From assembly GCA_916613615.1 (NCBI GenBank), contig OU744727.1, positions 17,492,093-17,556,092 on the forward strand: DNA of 64,000 bases, written 5' to 3'. This stretch comes from Steromphala cineraria. Its lineage: Eukaryota > Mollusca > Gastropoda > Trochida > Trochidae. Each line of letters begins with the position of its first letter. The first letter of the stretch is position 1. This document shows positions 1 to 11,671 of the stretch, piece after piece. The notes under the pieces were generated by a model. It had not been told where the DNA came from. It saw only the letters and a list, made by a program, of their open reading frames with translations, and searched no databases. The position numbers and the translations under genes were made by a program.

Positions 1-564
1 AGATTAAAGGTTCAAACATCATCACTTTTCTTTGTAACGCGGAAAATGCCGAGGTTTTCTGAATGTTTTGGTACGCTTGATTTGCTACATCAACATGAAA
101 GCAGTATGTTTGTTAACATCCTTGTCGTCGGAATTATTAAAATATGATCAAATCTCAGATTGTCGGAAACTAGATACGATATTTCTGTAAATCTTATGCA
201 TATCATACGTGTTGTAAAATTAATAATCCTGTGATACATTACAATCTAGATTATGATCGAAATCAAATGATACAAGATTGAGAAAAAATCATGAAATACC
301 AATATTGTTTTCTTTGAAGTACAACCTTAATCTTTAATTAACTGATAATTATATTGTTTTCTCAAAACATCTTAGTCACACGTTTTGCGGTGAGATTTGC
401 AGGATATGAAGATTAGTTTAAAAGAAGACTTTAAATTGAGTTCTTGAAAATACTACTCAAATTCAGGCCCGTAAAATGCATACAGCTATTATACAAAATT
501 CACCATGAAATGCTGATCATTATGGATCTTAAATTCTATTCTATCTTTTCACGTACCTTATATA

Positions 565-1425
565 TACACAAAGAACTTAATTAAACACCCCCCTATTTTG
601 AAAAATGAATTTGGGTGCTTTTGGACTATTTGGATTAATTTGATGTATTGACCACTCCAGATATAACAATTGCTTTGTTATTGACTATTTAATGGAACTA
701 AAAATCGCTAAAGTGCAAAAATAATGAAACCACTGAAATTTTGCCAAATATAACTATTGTCAAAGTGGGAAAACTACAATTTAACTTTGGATGTTAGGAA
801 TGAAAAATAACATTTCTGGTCCCTAGTTGACATTCATACACTAAAACCCTTTTTAACATGCAAGATAAGAGAATAGTAAGACAGTAAATTTTCAGTACTT
901 TTTTCATCAAAAATTGATAAAATCTCTACAATCTTAACATTTGTGAGTAAATTTGAGATTCCTTGAGTTGAACTTGTTGATCAAACACTTCTCCTTCCTT
1001 TAGATAAGCCATTATCTTTGACAGTGACCAATTAATGTCTTTGTGAAGTTTTCTTTAAATTCGATATTTGATAATTTTGTGATTTCGAAGGTTCATACTG
1101 TTTTAACGGTAGACTTTTGCTATGGGGTTATTTACCAAAAAGTCATCAATTCACTCAAGAGAATGATAATAATCACATTACAGCAAAAAATATTGACTTT
1201 CATTTCAAATTTTCGGGTAACATGCATTTTGACTAAAAAATACCAAGTATTTGTAAAGCCAGTAATTCAGTGAATCATAAACCGAGTGAAGTTTTCGTTT
1301 CCACTCTGCTAGATGATCGTTCTTTTAAAACATCCTTATTGTTTGCCTGTTCATTTGTTTTGTTTATTATTAGCAGTATTTTTCTGTTTGAAAAAGTGGG
1401 GGTGCTTAATTAAGTTCTTTGTGTA
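565..1425. mobile_element. 861-bp non-autonomous element with 28-bp terminal inverted repeats (U1)
   Basis: The ends are near-perfect inverted copies: TACACAAAGAACTTAATTAA at the left and its complement at the right, both running into a CCCCC/GGGGG tract. The flanks are TA-rich, consistent with a TA target duplication. The interior has no transposase-sized frame. Family unassigned; a mariner-type MITE is one possibility. Confidence 0.75.
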
Positions 1426-2790
1426 TACTTGATTATCAACAAATTTCCGGATTTTTATAGCTTTGCAAAGAATTCAGAAGCGTTTTGTCAGTGTCAGTGA
1501 CATATCCGCTTTTAAACATAACATGTGTAATGAAACTTTTATGGTTATTACAAAACTCGGTCATAAGTAATCAAACGTATTTTTTTCCAAAACAACGGTT
1601 CTAGTCGGGTTGCAAATCAAGTAAGCCCCTTGCAATGCCGACGCGCTCATGCAGCCCTCAGTAGCTTATTTCCATGTGTAGACACAGTGATTTACAATGG
1701 ATAGCCAGACACACCAAAGCCTGTGCACCTATATTTGTAGGTTTTGTTAGATGAATTATTACAAAGCATTTATAGCAGCGTTAATTATTTTATCGATACG
1801 CCGAAATGACGGAGGAAGATGGAATCTGATTGGTCGCATCAGGACCGACCCTACAAACTGATTGACTGTCAAATTCGGGGTCATTTCCTGTTCAAAGTTC
1901 ACCTGGACATGGTTCTCTACAGGACTCCGTCAGATCTTAGATTGGTGACAAGTAACAACATAATATGAAACAAGAGAGAGAATCTAAGATTTGATTTCAA
2001 TGAGATTGGGTTGTTTTCATGTTTTTGATGAGCACCGAGAATGCAGAGAAGACAAACAGTGATGTATCCCTGAAAAACTTTTCGTTTCGCCCTTGACGTT
2101 GTGAAGATTCCATATCATAAGATATGGCCAAGATTATTGCTGACATTAAATGCGTTACTGTTAACAGTAGGTTAAACCTGAGTTAATTATTGTAATAATC
2201 TCCGAGCTTCAGCGAGGAGTTTGACACAATAATTCACGAGGGACAGATAATCCGTAATACCGAGCATCGAGTTGGTTATTCTGTTTCTTACCCAAGAATT
2301 TTTTGATGCGCAAAAACTGGGGAAAATGGGAAACATTAAAAAAACTAAGCTCTGCCGGTAAAGTACAAATTGTACTCATATGCCATTCATAATTTTGCTC
2401 ACTACTTCAGGATGGGCGACTCTAAGTAGTTCGCAACTCACGATCTTATTTAAAATAGTTTATTATATTGATGTCACATTATATAAACAAAATATTGTCG
2501 CGTAGCATAAACAAACTTTTATTGACCGCGCAAAACCGAAAAGAAAAAGTAAGACGTCTAGATCTAGCTTTCGTTTGACAAGCCTAGTGAGGAATGTATG
2601 ACGTCACTGTTTGACGTCATAGAGCTATGAAGTAACGTAACGCCGGCAACTCTCTCACCTAGCGCCGCCTTCAAGATTTAAACTTGTATTTAAGGCACAG
2701 AAAACATCATAGGGTCTTATTTTCCCATTAAAAATGTTGTAGTAATGTGTGACTTTCGCAATTTAAGTAAAAGATTTTCATCTATATCTC

Positions 2791-3265
2791 TCAACTGAAA
2801 TATAAGATCCAGTCGAATCATGGTTGGTTTGGGAACCTGTCTGTTCAAAATAGAAACAAATTGTCCAAAATCTTGAATACCGCATCAAAGATTATGGGGC
2901 TTTCCATTGAAACGATCGGCAGTTTTTATAAGAAGCAGTTATCAAAAAAAGGACACAAAATTTTAGTTGATTCTACCCATCCACTTTTCTTGGAATTTTC
3001 AACATTACCTTCCGGACCTAGGCTTCGTATGCCGACTTTTCGAACAAACAGGTTCCACCAATCGTTCATTCCGTGCAGCATTAGAGAAATACATTCTTTC
3101 TAATGCTGCATCACGTTTTACATGTATTCTAGTCTATGTGAATTATTTTTGATATGAATTGTTTTGAATATTATGAAATTAGTTGTCATCACATTTCTGG
3201 AGAATTGTACTTATACAAAAAAAATTTCCCTTTTGGGACAATAAAGATTATCTTATCTTATCTTA
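2791..3265 (+). pseudogene. 5'-truncated non-LTR retrotransposon, C-terminus and tail (U1)
   Basis: The plus-strand frame reads like the last 90-100 residues of a CR1/jockey-type reverse transcriptase ORF: WFGNLS, then SKI(I/M)G, then D-HP, SGPR-R-P, NR and SFIP near the end. After the stop there is an AATAAAG polyadenylation-like signal and a (TCTTA)3 tail, as expected for a LINE 3' end. The rest of the element is absent. Family placement is from recalled motif layout; a protein search would settle it. Confidence 0.65.
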
Positions 3266-3679
3266 TGAATGGATGCAAAAAAGTTCCGTCAACCAATCAA
3301 AATGCGAGTTATTTTTAGAAAAACTGTAATTCCCATGACCATTATGCAAACTTTAATACCCGGCATATCCTTGCCCGCTTGGGTAAGAATTTAGATTATT
3401 ATGGTTGTGTTAGAGGTCCAATGTGGAACATGTATTTTTCTGTCATTTCATCAAGAAAGATTTGATAATCAAACATAATAACCTTGTCCTTGCCGTCTTA
3501 CATGGTCACATACACATTCTGAAAATCTGCACCCTAATATAACGCATTAGTACATTTATAGTGATCATTAAGGGTTCAGCCCTTTGGGGAATAATCCTTA
3601 TTTTATTGGGGTGTATTATTTCTTTTATTTGACCGATTTTTCTTCGCAGTGTCCCCTGTGTCCCTAATTAGGAGCCACA

Positions 3680-3765
3680 GGACGGTTTGACGGATGGACT
3701 GACGCCGTTTACCAAAACATGCCTTAAGCCCATTGCGGGCCTTACAGAGAGCTGATGAGCTAAAA
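3680..3765. repeat. Dispersed repeat tail ending in GAGCTAAAA (in every unit)
   Basis: GACGGATGGACTGACG is followed by an imperfect palindrome around GCCCATTGCGGGC and ends in GATGAGCTAAAA. The same layout (GACGGACGG run, palindrome, GGTGAGCTAAAA) occurs outside the array at 62340-62434, so this is a dispersed family captured in the unit. Equivalent copies are near 9990, 16290, 24600 and 33010. Confidence 0.5.
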
Positions 3766-4456
3766 TGTCAATCACTCGTAGGTCAAGTGTTTTCGGCACC
3801 ATTTTAATTTTTTGCACTTTTCAGAATTTGTTGACCCCTTGGACCTTTGCGAATCTTCTCCTTTGAAATGCTCCATATTGAAATTTTCAGGACTGATTCC
3901 GGACATATTTATTCATGTGATGAGATCAATGCGGCTGAATCCTCTTATCGTCACTTGCGACTATATTTATATATTTACATCTAGAGGCGTTTTTGTTCTT
4001 AGAGAATAAGGTAAGAATAAAGTAGAACTTGAAGTCAGTTTTGTTTTTACTTCATAATCTAATGTTTTAGTTAACCAAATTTCTCTTCCATTTCGATGAT
4101 TGAATAAGTGAGTAGAAGTCAATTCACACCTCTCTTAGATCTGATCTCAGCAAGATTCAAGATTAAAAATTCTAGAAAGATAATTAAACTCAGGTTAGTA
4201 ATAAATGTTATTATAATGTTTTATGTGGTTAAATGGATAGTTTTCATTAATATATATATAAGGACAGTCTTGTATATATCTAATAAGGTAAATAAGGTCG
4301 CACGTAAAAGGGAAAGTAGATATGAATATCAAATACTTCAGATAAGACTTGCTGTAGGTGGCATGCGTCATCCAGTCCATTAAAATGATACCTTCAACAA
4401 GTGTCTTCTGGCGTACTTGCAATTTGTCAGACAAGGTCTGATTTCATTTAATGACA

Positions 4457-4624
4457 CATCTTACTACACAAATCCTAAAACGCTAGTTTCTGAAAAGTCA
4501 GTTTTATCCCTTGCTTCTAGCGCCCCTACAGGCTAGAGAGCAAGCATAGACAAGTAAAGGGTCAGCAGCAAGGGATCAACTGACAGTTCAGAAACTGGCA
4601 TTTTAGGCTTTATGTGGGAAGATG
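4457..4624. mobile_element. 168-bp inverted-repeat (MITE-like) element, U1 copy
   Basis: Two arms of about 58 bases pair imperfectly: CATCTT...CTAAAACGC...CCCTTGCT at the left against AGCAAGGG...GCATTTTAG...AAGATG at the right, separated by about 50 bases. Non-coding. Conserved at the same place in all units. Confidence 0.7.
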
Positions 4625-4748
4625 CTTATGACAATGCACAAGATAAAGACGCCTTAACAAGATTCAAAATTTATCTTATCAATCAGTAAAGAAATGTGCA
4701 TTTCCTAATAAGACATGCAAATTTTAATAGAAATAGGTATACAAAATA

Positions 4749-4797
4749 GAGCCATTGGCTCTGTTGCTCAACAGGCTTCATTATCAAGTTTGCTTTA
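4749..4797. repeat. Dispersed GAGCCATTGGCTC repeat (in every unit)
   Basis: GAGCCATTGGCTC is palindromic and is followed by TGTTGCTCAACAGGCTTCATTATCAAGTTTG-type sequence. A diverged copy sits far outside the array at 63250-63299, so it is a dispersed family rather than an array invention. Confidence 0.55.
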
Positions 4798-5361
4798 GGG
4801 TATGGTCAACGTGCATATTAAAATCTCCATTACATGAGGAGTGTCAACAAAATATTTCAGCAAAAGGCACCACTCCACCATTAGGTCTGATCACATATCA
4901 ATTTTCGTTAAAAAAATATTGAAATGTTTTATAGATATGGCTCAGAAACGGACCCTACCCCGATATGCATTAAGTTAAAACCCTCATATGCACCGAGTTC
5001 AAATGGTTTCCATGGGAACAAGAAAAATAGAAAATTCAGAATAACCAAAATAAAAAAATGCACCACTCCACCACTAGATCTAACCGCATACTAAGTTTCG
5101 TAAAAATATTGCATGTGTTTTTTTAGTAATGGCCCGAAACAAAAGCATTTCGGCTTTGCGTTTTCGAGATGTAGCCGCTGAAATCATTGTCTCCCTCATA
5201 GCTTTGAGGGGGACATATTAAGCAAATATCTTACTCATTTTGCAAAGAAAATAACTGTTACTTTGCGTCATCATATTAGGAAACAAAGCCCCTATGATAT
5301 AATTGAATACTTCATTGATATATTCAAATTATAAAAATGTAGGAGAATTATAAATATAAAA

Positions 5362-7184
5362 TTACATGTCCAAATTGTAACGATATTTGCTTGATAATAA
5401 TAATTGATAACAACACCAAATATTCATTATAATTTGATATTTTGCAAGCTTCATCAGTCTATCATCGATAACTTCTGTGACAAATTTTGGTAAATAAAAT
5501 GCATTAGTTATTAAGTTATGAGGCAAACAACCTCCAAAATGAAGAGGTGACTGATTTGAAATTACCACTCCATATTTGAAATTACCACTCCATATTTGAA
5601 ATTACCACTCCATAATTGAAATAACCACTCCATATTTGAAATTACCACTCCATATTTGAAATGACCACTCCATATTTGAAATTACCACTCCATATTTGAA
5701 ATTACCACTCCATATTTGAAATTACCACTCCATATTTGTGATATCTCACAAGATCTCGCGCTATTTATAGTGCAGTTGCGGGTTTGACGATTCCAGGTTT
5801 TTCATCATGATATCAACTCTGTTAAAAATTCCAATTAAAGTATTTAACACATTGCTATGGGTTATAGGACCTCACCATGATCATACAAATACACAGTGAG
5901 TGTATTCAAGGATTATGTCGGATGTTCGATATCTTGCTTTCCATTAATTCTTATATGATGATGATATTGTTGAGTCTATAGTGATCTCTTTTACTTTGTT
6001 GCTATAACAGAAGGTATCACTTAAGTTACTGCACTCAAGGACAAAATACAGATTTGTTCAATCTAATATCTAAAATGTATAAATACAACAAACATACATA
6101 TAGGTTTATCATGTCCTGTCTCTATGCTTCGTGAACAAATTAAATTTGATATTTACCTGATTTCTTCTTCTCCCTTTGCTTTGTAAGCTTCTCATATGAG
6201 ATGAAAGTGGTAGAAGATTTCGACAGGATTTCCTTCTTTGTTGTGCGATGGTCATCAACAGAGAAACCTGAACCAACGATAAGGAATTATCAACATCATT
6301 ATCAGTTTTGTAACAGAGAGATGTTAAATACTTGCGCAGATCTTTACTGCATACATCACTCGTTTGTTGCATTCGATACATAGGCATTTGGTATAACATC
6401 TTGACTTTCACTCGAACATTAACCAAATCTGAATGTTTACTTTCTTAAAACTTATATGTTTTCACTATAAGTTGAAATCGTTAATGCTGATAATTTAACT
6501 AATTATTAATTAACTATCAATGATATGCCACTTATACAATTTATACGGCCTGCGCTTTATGAATCCGCAACTGGGCCAAAACAGGGAAAACTGGGCCAAT
6601 ACGAGCAAAACAGAGCCAATACGAGCAGACTGGGCCAATACAAGTCTGAGCATGCGCATACATGTACACACATATATGGCGAGAGTCCGAAGCTATCACT
6701 TCGTTCATCAATCTCATTGATAATTTTGATTTCGGTAATAATTAACTCTCTATTGTTGTGCAAGTAAATTACAAAGTAGCTAATTAATAAAAACGTCATT
6801 AATCAAGTTTTTCGTATTGGCCCAGTTACAGGTTCTCGGTCTTCTGTAATGGCCCTTGGCTTCGCCTCGGGCCAATACAGCAGACCTTGAACCTGTAACT
6901 GGACCAATACGGAAAAACTTGATTAATAACATAATAATATAAGCATTTTTACTATGATGGGTTGGTTCCCGGAAGTTGAGTTTAGAAGCAGCTGTCCCCA
7001 TATAGTCTGTGGGGAAATGAAGTTTGCATATCAACATCACTTTATCAAAGTTAGAATATGAACATGTCATTCTTCCACAAGGATCTTTGTTCGTTTGCCT
7101 ATCATATGAGCGACTTCTTCTATCTGCAAGTTCTTTGTGTCCATACAGAGATACACAAAGAAGCAGGGTCTGTATACCAGCCAT
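5362..7184 (-). CDS. Candidate three-exon secreted protein gene (U1 copy)
   Basis: Exon A 7184 to 6953, exon B 6428 to 6157, exon C 5550 to 5362. The frame is open throughout. The exon A donor is weaker than in U3 because the last exonic base is A (CATCATA|GTAAAA). Function unknown. Confidence 0.25.
5561..5740. repeat. 20-bp minisatellite, 9 copies (U1)
   Basis: Tandem copies of ATTACCACTCCATATTTGAA with single-base variants (ATAACC, ATGACC, CATAATTG). There are no spacers, so this is not a CRISPR array. Confidence 0.95.
6570..6650. repeat. Short direct repeats of GGGCCAATACGAGCA (U1; also in U2-U5)
   Basis: Three to four imperfect copies of (A/T)GGGCCAATACGAGCA. The same GGGCCAATAC core recurs about 170 bases further right inside the hairpin, on both strands. 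Equivalents are near 12880, 18985, 27465 and 42190. Confidence 0.7.
6798..6927. repeat. 130-bp near-perfect hairpin (U1)
   Basis: The left arm 6798-6835 and right arm 6889-6927 are complementary over about 38 bases with about one mismatch (ATTAATCAAGTTTTTCGTAT against its complement, continuing to GGTTC/GAACC). The loop holds a second GGCCC/GGGCC pairing. Non-coding. Confidence 0.8.
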
Positions 7185-9114
7185 TGTGAGTAGAATAATA
7201 CTGCTTTATCTAACATGTAACAAATGCCATTTTCATTTTCGTACAGATTCTCGTCTCAGAGGCACAAAACAAGACTACATCATTTTACATTTTTAAATAT
7301 GCTGTTTGCAATAATGACATATTTAGTTACAACATTTATACCATTATAATACTTCTAGAATAAGATGCAATGTATATTTCATTGTAATTGAAAGTTTTAT
7401 AGGGGCTTTTGTACAAAAGGGGCAATTTAAAATCTGAGAACGAGAATTTTATCCGAATCTTAATTCATTTTGAATTTACAGAAACATAAAACATAGTCTC
7501 AAATTAACCACAAATCTTGCAATTGTTTTTTTATGACAAACTATCATTTGAGAGTCGACGTTAATACATTTTCATAGAGAACAAATTGAAAGTTGTGATT
7601 ATCTGTTTAAAACATATCATAATTAGAAAATGTACATCCAATACTTTCTACTGACATTAAACAATAAAAATTAGTTAATAAATCACCAATGATCAGTTTA
7701 AAGGCCCGTAGTAAAAAGATAAAGTAAAACGATTCATAGTTATGTTTTTTATTAATATGTTTACATACGTGTGTCATACGCATGCATTTTCACGGCGTGA
7801 AAGGGAGATCGATAAAGAAGCCATTGGGTTATAAAATAGTTTTTATTTAAACATCTAAACCATTGGTTTTAAAATAATTTTTACTATGAGTTTCATAAAC
7901 ATCTTTTAACATCCTTCCATATCATCATCTTCCCACGACAATGTGAAAACGTATCGAGCAACTCCTCGTTTAGACCTTGCCATCACAAGGTAGAAAACTG
8001 GTGATCCGGAGCAGCGACACCTATCGTGATCACGAGTTACGCCCCTTATCAGCTCTTTCAACAATAGCCAATGAAATTGCCGTTTACATTCGGAACAAAT
8101 TCCAGATAATAACAGACGATCTTTTTTAAATCTATCCGAGTGAAATTTAATTTTAAACTTCAGTACACATGGTTGTTTTCATGTTTTTGATGAGCACCGA
8201 GAATGCAGAGAAGACAAACAGTGATGTATCACTCAAATAAAGTGTTTCTCTCCCTTGTAAAACGCATACAAAAGTGTTTTTTTCAAATCGGTTCATTTAA
8301 CATGCTGTCTTCTTATTGGACTATTCTACTTCCATGCAGCAGATTGAAATGCTAGCACAGAAATTACGGCCAATGATGGAGGAATGGGAAAGTTTAGAAA
8401 CTTTTTCGTTTCGCCCTTGACGTTGTGAAGATGCCATATCATAAGATATGGCCAAGATTATTGCTGACATTAAATGCGTTACTGTTAACAGTAGGTTAAA
8501 CCTGAGTTAATTATTGTGATAAACTCCGAGCTTCAGCGAGGAGTTTGACACAATAATTCATTAGGGACAGATATTCCGAATTTCGAGCATCGAGTTGGTT
8601 ATTCTGTTTCTTACCCAAGCATATTTTGATGCGCAAAAACTGGGGAACATGAGAAACATTAAAAAAACTAAGGTCTGCCGGTAAAGTACAAATTGTACTC
8701 ATATGCTATTCATTATTTTGCGCACTACTTCAGGATGGGCGACTCTAAGTAGTTCGCAACTCACGATCTTATTTGAAATAGTTTATTATATTGATGTCAC
8801 ATTATATAAACAAAATATTGTCTCGTAGCATAAAAAACACTTTTATTGACCGCGCACAACCGAAAAGAAAAAGTAAGACGTTGTTAGCTTTCGTTTGACA
8901 AGCCTAGTGAGGAATGTATGACGTCACTGTTTGACGTCATAGAGCTATGACGTAACGACAGTTTCGCCGGCGACTCTCCCCCCACTAGTGCCGCCTTGTC
9001 GATTTAAACTTGTATTTAAGGCAAAGAAAACATCAGAAGGTCTTATTTTCCCATTAAAAATGTTGTAGTAATGTGTGACTTTCGCAATTTAAGTAAAAGA
9101 TTTTCATCTATAAC

Positions 9115-9576
9115 TCTCAACTGAAATATAAGATCCAGTCGAAACATGTATGGTTTGGGAACCTGTCTGTTCAAAATAGAAACAAATTGTCCAAAATCTT
9201 GAATACTGCATCAAAGATTATGGGGCTTCTCATTGAAACGATCGGCAGTTTTTATAAGAAGCAGTTATCAAAAAAAAAGGAAACAAAATTTTGGGTGATT
9301 CTCCCCATCCACTTTTCTTGGAATTTTCAACATTACCTTCCGGACCTAGGCTTCGTAGGTTTCGAACAAACAGGTTCCACCAATCGTTCATTCCGTGCAG
9401 CATTAGAGAAATACATTCTTTCTAATGCTGCATCACGTTTTACATGTTTTCTAGTCTATGTGAATTATTTTTGATATGAATTGTTTTGAATATTATGAAG
9501 AATATTTCTGGAGAATTGCACTTATACAAAAAAAAATTCCCTTTTGGGACAATAAAGATTATCTTATCTTATCTTA
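9115..9576 (+). pseudogene. Truncated LINE 3' end (U2 copy)
   Basis: Same fragment as in U1. Extra A bases in the poly-A run near 9272 shift the frame, so the SGPR and SFIP motifs are out of frame. Confidence 0.62.
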
Positions 9577-10766
9577 TGAATGGATGCAAAAAAGTTCCGT
9601 CAACCAATCAAAATGCTAGTTATTTTTAGAAAAACTGAAATTCCCATGACCATTATGCAAACTTTAATACCCGGCATATCCTTGCCCGCTTGGGTAAGAA
9701 TTTAGATTATTATGGTTGTGTTAGAGGTCCAATGTGGAACATGTATTTTTCTGTCATTTCATCAAGAAAGACTTGATAATCAAACATAATAACCTTGTCC
9801 TTGCCGTCTTACATGGTCACATACACATTCTGAAAATCTGCACCCTAATATAACGCATTGGTACATTTATAGTGATCATTAAGGGTTCAGCCCTTTGGGG
9901 AATAATCCTTATTTTTTTGGGGTGTATTATTTCTTTTATTTGACCGATTTTTCTTCGCAGTGTCCCCTGTGTCCCTAATTAGGAGCCACAGGACGGTTTG
10001 ACGGATGGACTGACGCCGTTTACCATAACATGCCTTAAGCCCATTGCGGGCCTTACAGAGAGCTGATGAGCTAAAATGTCAATCACTCGTAGGTCAAGTG
10101 TTTTCGGCACCATTTTAATTTTTTGCACTTTTCAGAATTTGTTGACCCCTTGGACCTTTGCGAATCTTCTCCTTTGAAATGCTCCATATTGAAATTTTCA
10201 GGACTGATTCCGGACATATTTATTCATGTGATGAGATCAATGCGGCTGAATCCTCTTATCGTCACTTGCGACTATATTTATATATTTACATCTAGAGGCG
10301 TTTTTGTTCTTAGAGAATAAGGTAAGAATAAAGTAGAACTTGAAGTCAGTTTTGTTTTTACTTCATAATCTAATGTTTTAGTTAACCAAATTTCTCTTCC
10401 ATTTCGATGATTGAATAAGTGAGTAGAAGTCAATTCACACCTCTCTTAGATCTGATCTCAGCAAGATTCAAGATTAAAAATTCTAGAAAGATAATTAAAC
10501 TCAGGTTAGTAATAAATGTTATTATAATGTTTTATGTGGTTAAATGGATAGTTTTAATTAATATATATATAAGGACAGTCTTGTATATATCTAATAAGGT
10601 AAATCAGGTCGCACTTAAAGGGAAAGTAGATATGAATATCAAATACTTCAGATAAGACTTGCTGTAGGTGGCATGCGTCATCCAGTCCATTGAAATGATA
10701 CCTTCAACAAGTGTCTTCTGGCGTACTTGCAATTTGTCAGACAAGGTCTGATTTCATTTAATGACA

Positions 10767-10934
10767 CATCTTACTACACAAATCCTAAAACGCTAGTTTC
10801 TGAAAAGTCAGTTTTATCCCTTGCTTCTAGCGCCCCTACAGGCTAGAGAGCAAGCATAGACAAGTAAAGGGTCAGCAGCAAGGGATCAACTGACAGTTCG
10901 GAAACTGGCATTTTAGGCTTTATGTGGGAAGATG
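10767..10934. mobile_element. 168-bp inverted-repeat element (U2 copy)
   Basis: Same arms and loop as in U1, with a few substitutions. Confidence 0.7.
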
Positions 10935-11671
10935 CTTATGACAATGCACAAGATAAAGGCGCCTTAACAAGATTCAAAATTTATCTTATCAATCAGTAAA
11001 GAAATGTGCATTTCCTAATAAGACATGCAAATTTTAATAGAAATAGGTATACAAAAAAGAGCCATTGGCTCTGTTGCTCAACAGGCTTCATTATCAAGTT
11101 TGCTTTAGGGTATGGTCAACGTGCATATTAAAATCTCCATCACATGAGGAGTGTCAACAAAATATTTCAGCAAAAGGCACCACTCCACCATTAGGTCTGA
11201 TCACATATCAATTTTCGTTAAAAAAATATTGAAATGTTTTATAGATATGGCTCAGAAACGGACCCTACCCCGATATGCATTAAGTTAAAACCCTCATATG
11301 CACCGAGTTCAAGTGGTTTCCATGGGAACAAGAAAAATAGAAAATTCAGAATAACCAAAATAAAAAATTGCACCACTCCACCACTAGATCTAACCGCATA
11401 CTAAGTTTCGTAAAAATATTGCATGTGTTTTTTTAGTAATGGCCGGAAACAAAAGCATTTCGGCTTTGCGTTTTCGAGATGTAGCCGCTGAAATCATTGT
11501 CTCCCTCATAGCTTTGCGGGGGACATATTAAGCAAATATCTTACTCATTTTGCAAAGAAAATAACTGTTACTTTGCGTCATCATATTAGGAAACAAAGCC
11601 CCTATGATATAATTGAATACTTCATTGATATATTCAAATTATAAAAATGTAGGAGAATTATAAATATAAAA

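Larger units (their letters stand above)
1..8170. repeat. Macrosatellite unit U1 (long form, left edge cut by the window)
   Basis: Base 1 aligns with 20745 in U4 and 29177 in U5, so this is a long unit entered about 170 bases after its boundary motif. It carries the long-form block, the LINE 3' fragment, the inverted-repeat element, nine minisatellite copies and the hairpin, in the order seen in the other units. From about 3300 to 8170 it is almost base-for-base identical to U2. Compared with U4 it has a private deletion of roughly 170 bp near 2074, where CCCTGAAA joins directly to AACTTTTTCG-like sequence. No host gene is recognisable. Confidence 0.93.

Noticed and set aside
3812..4009. Plus-strand frame starting MHFSEFVDPLDL, conserved in U1, U2 and U5
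   Set aside because: Conservation follows from unit duplication. It is frameshifted or stopped in U3 and U4, and no domain is recognisable.
5561..5740. Regular short repeats that might suggest a CRISPR array
   Set aside because: The repeats are directly adjacent with no spacers and the locus is eukaryotic; it is a minisatellite.
7024..7296. Plus-strand frame of 90 codons repeated in several units
   Set aside because: It is the antisense of candidate exon A, has no motif and no splice support of its own.
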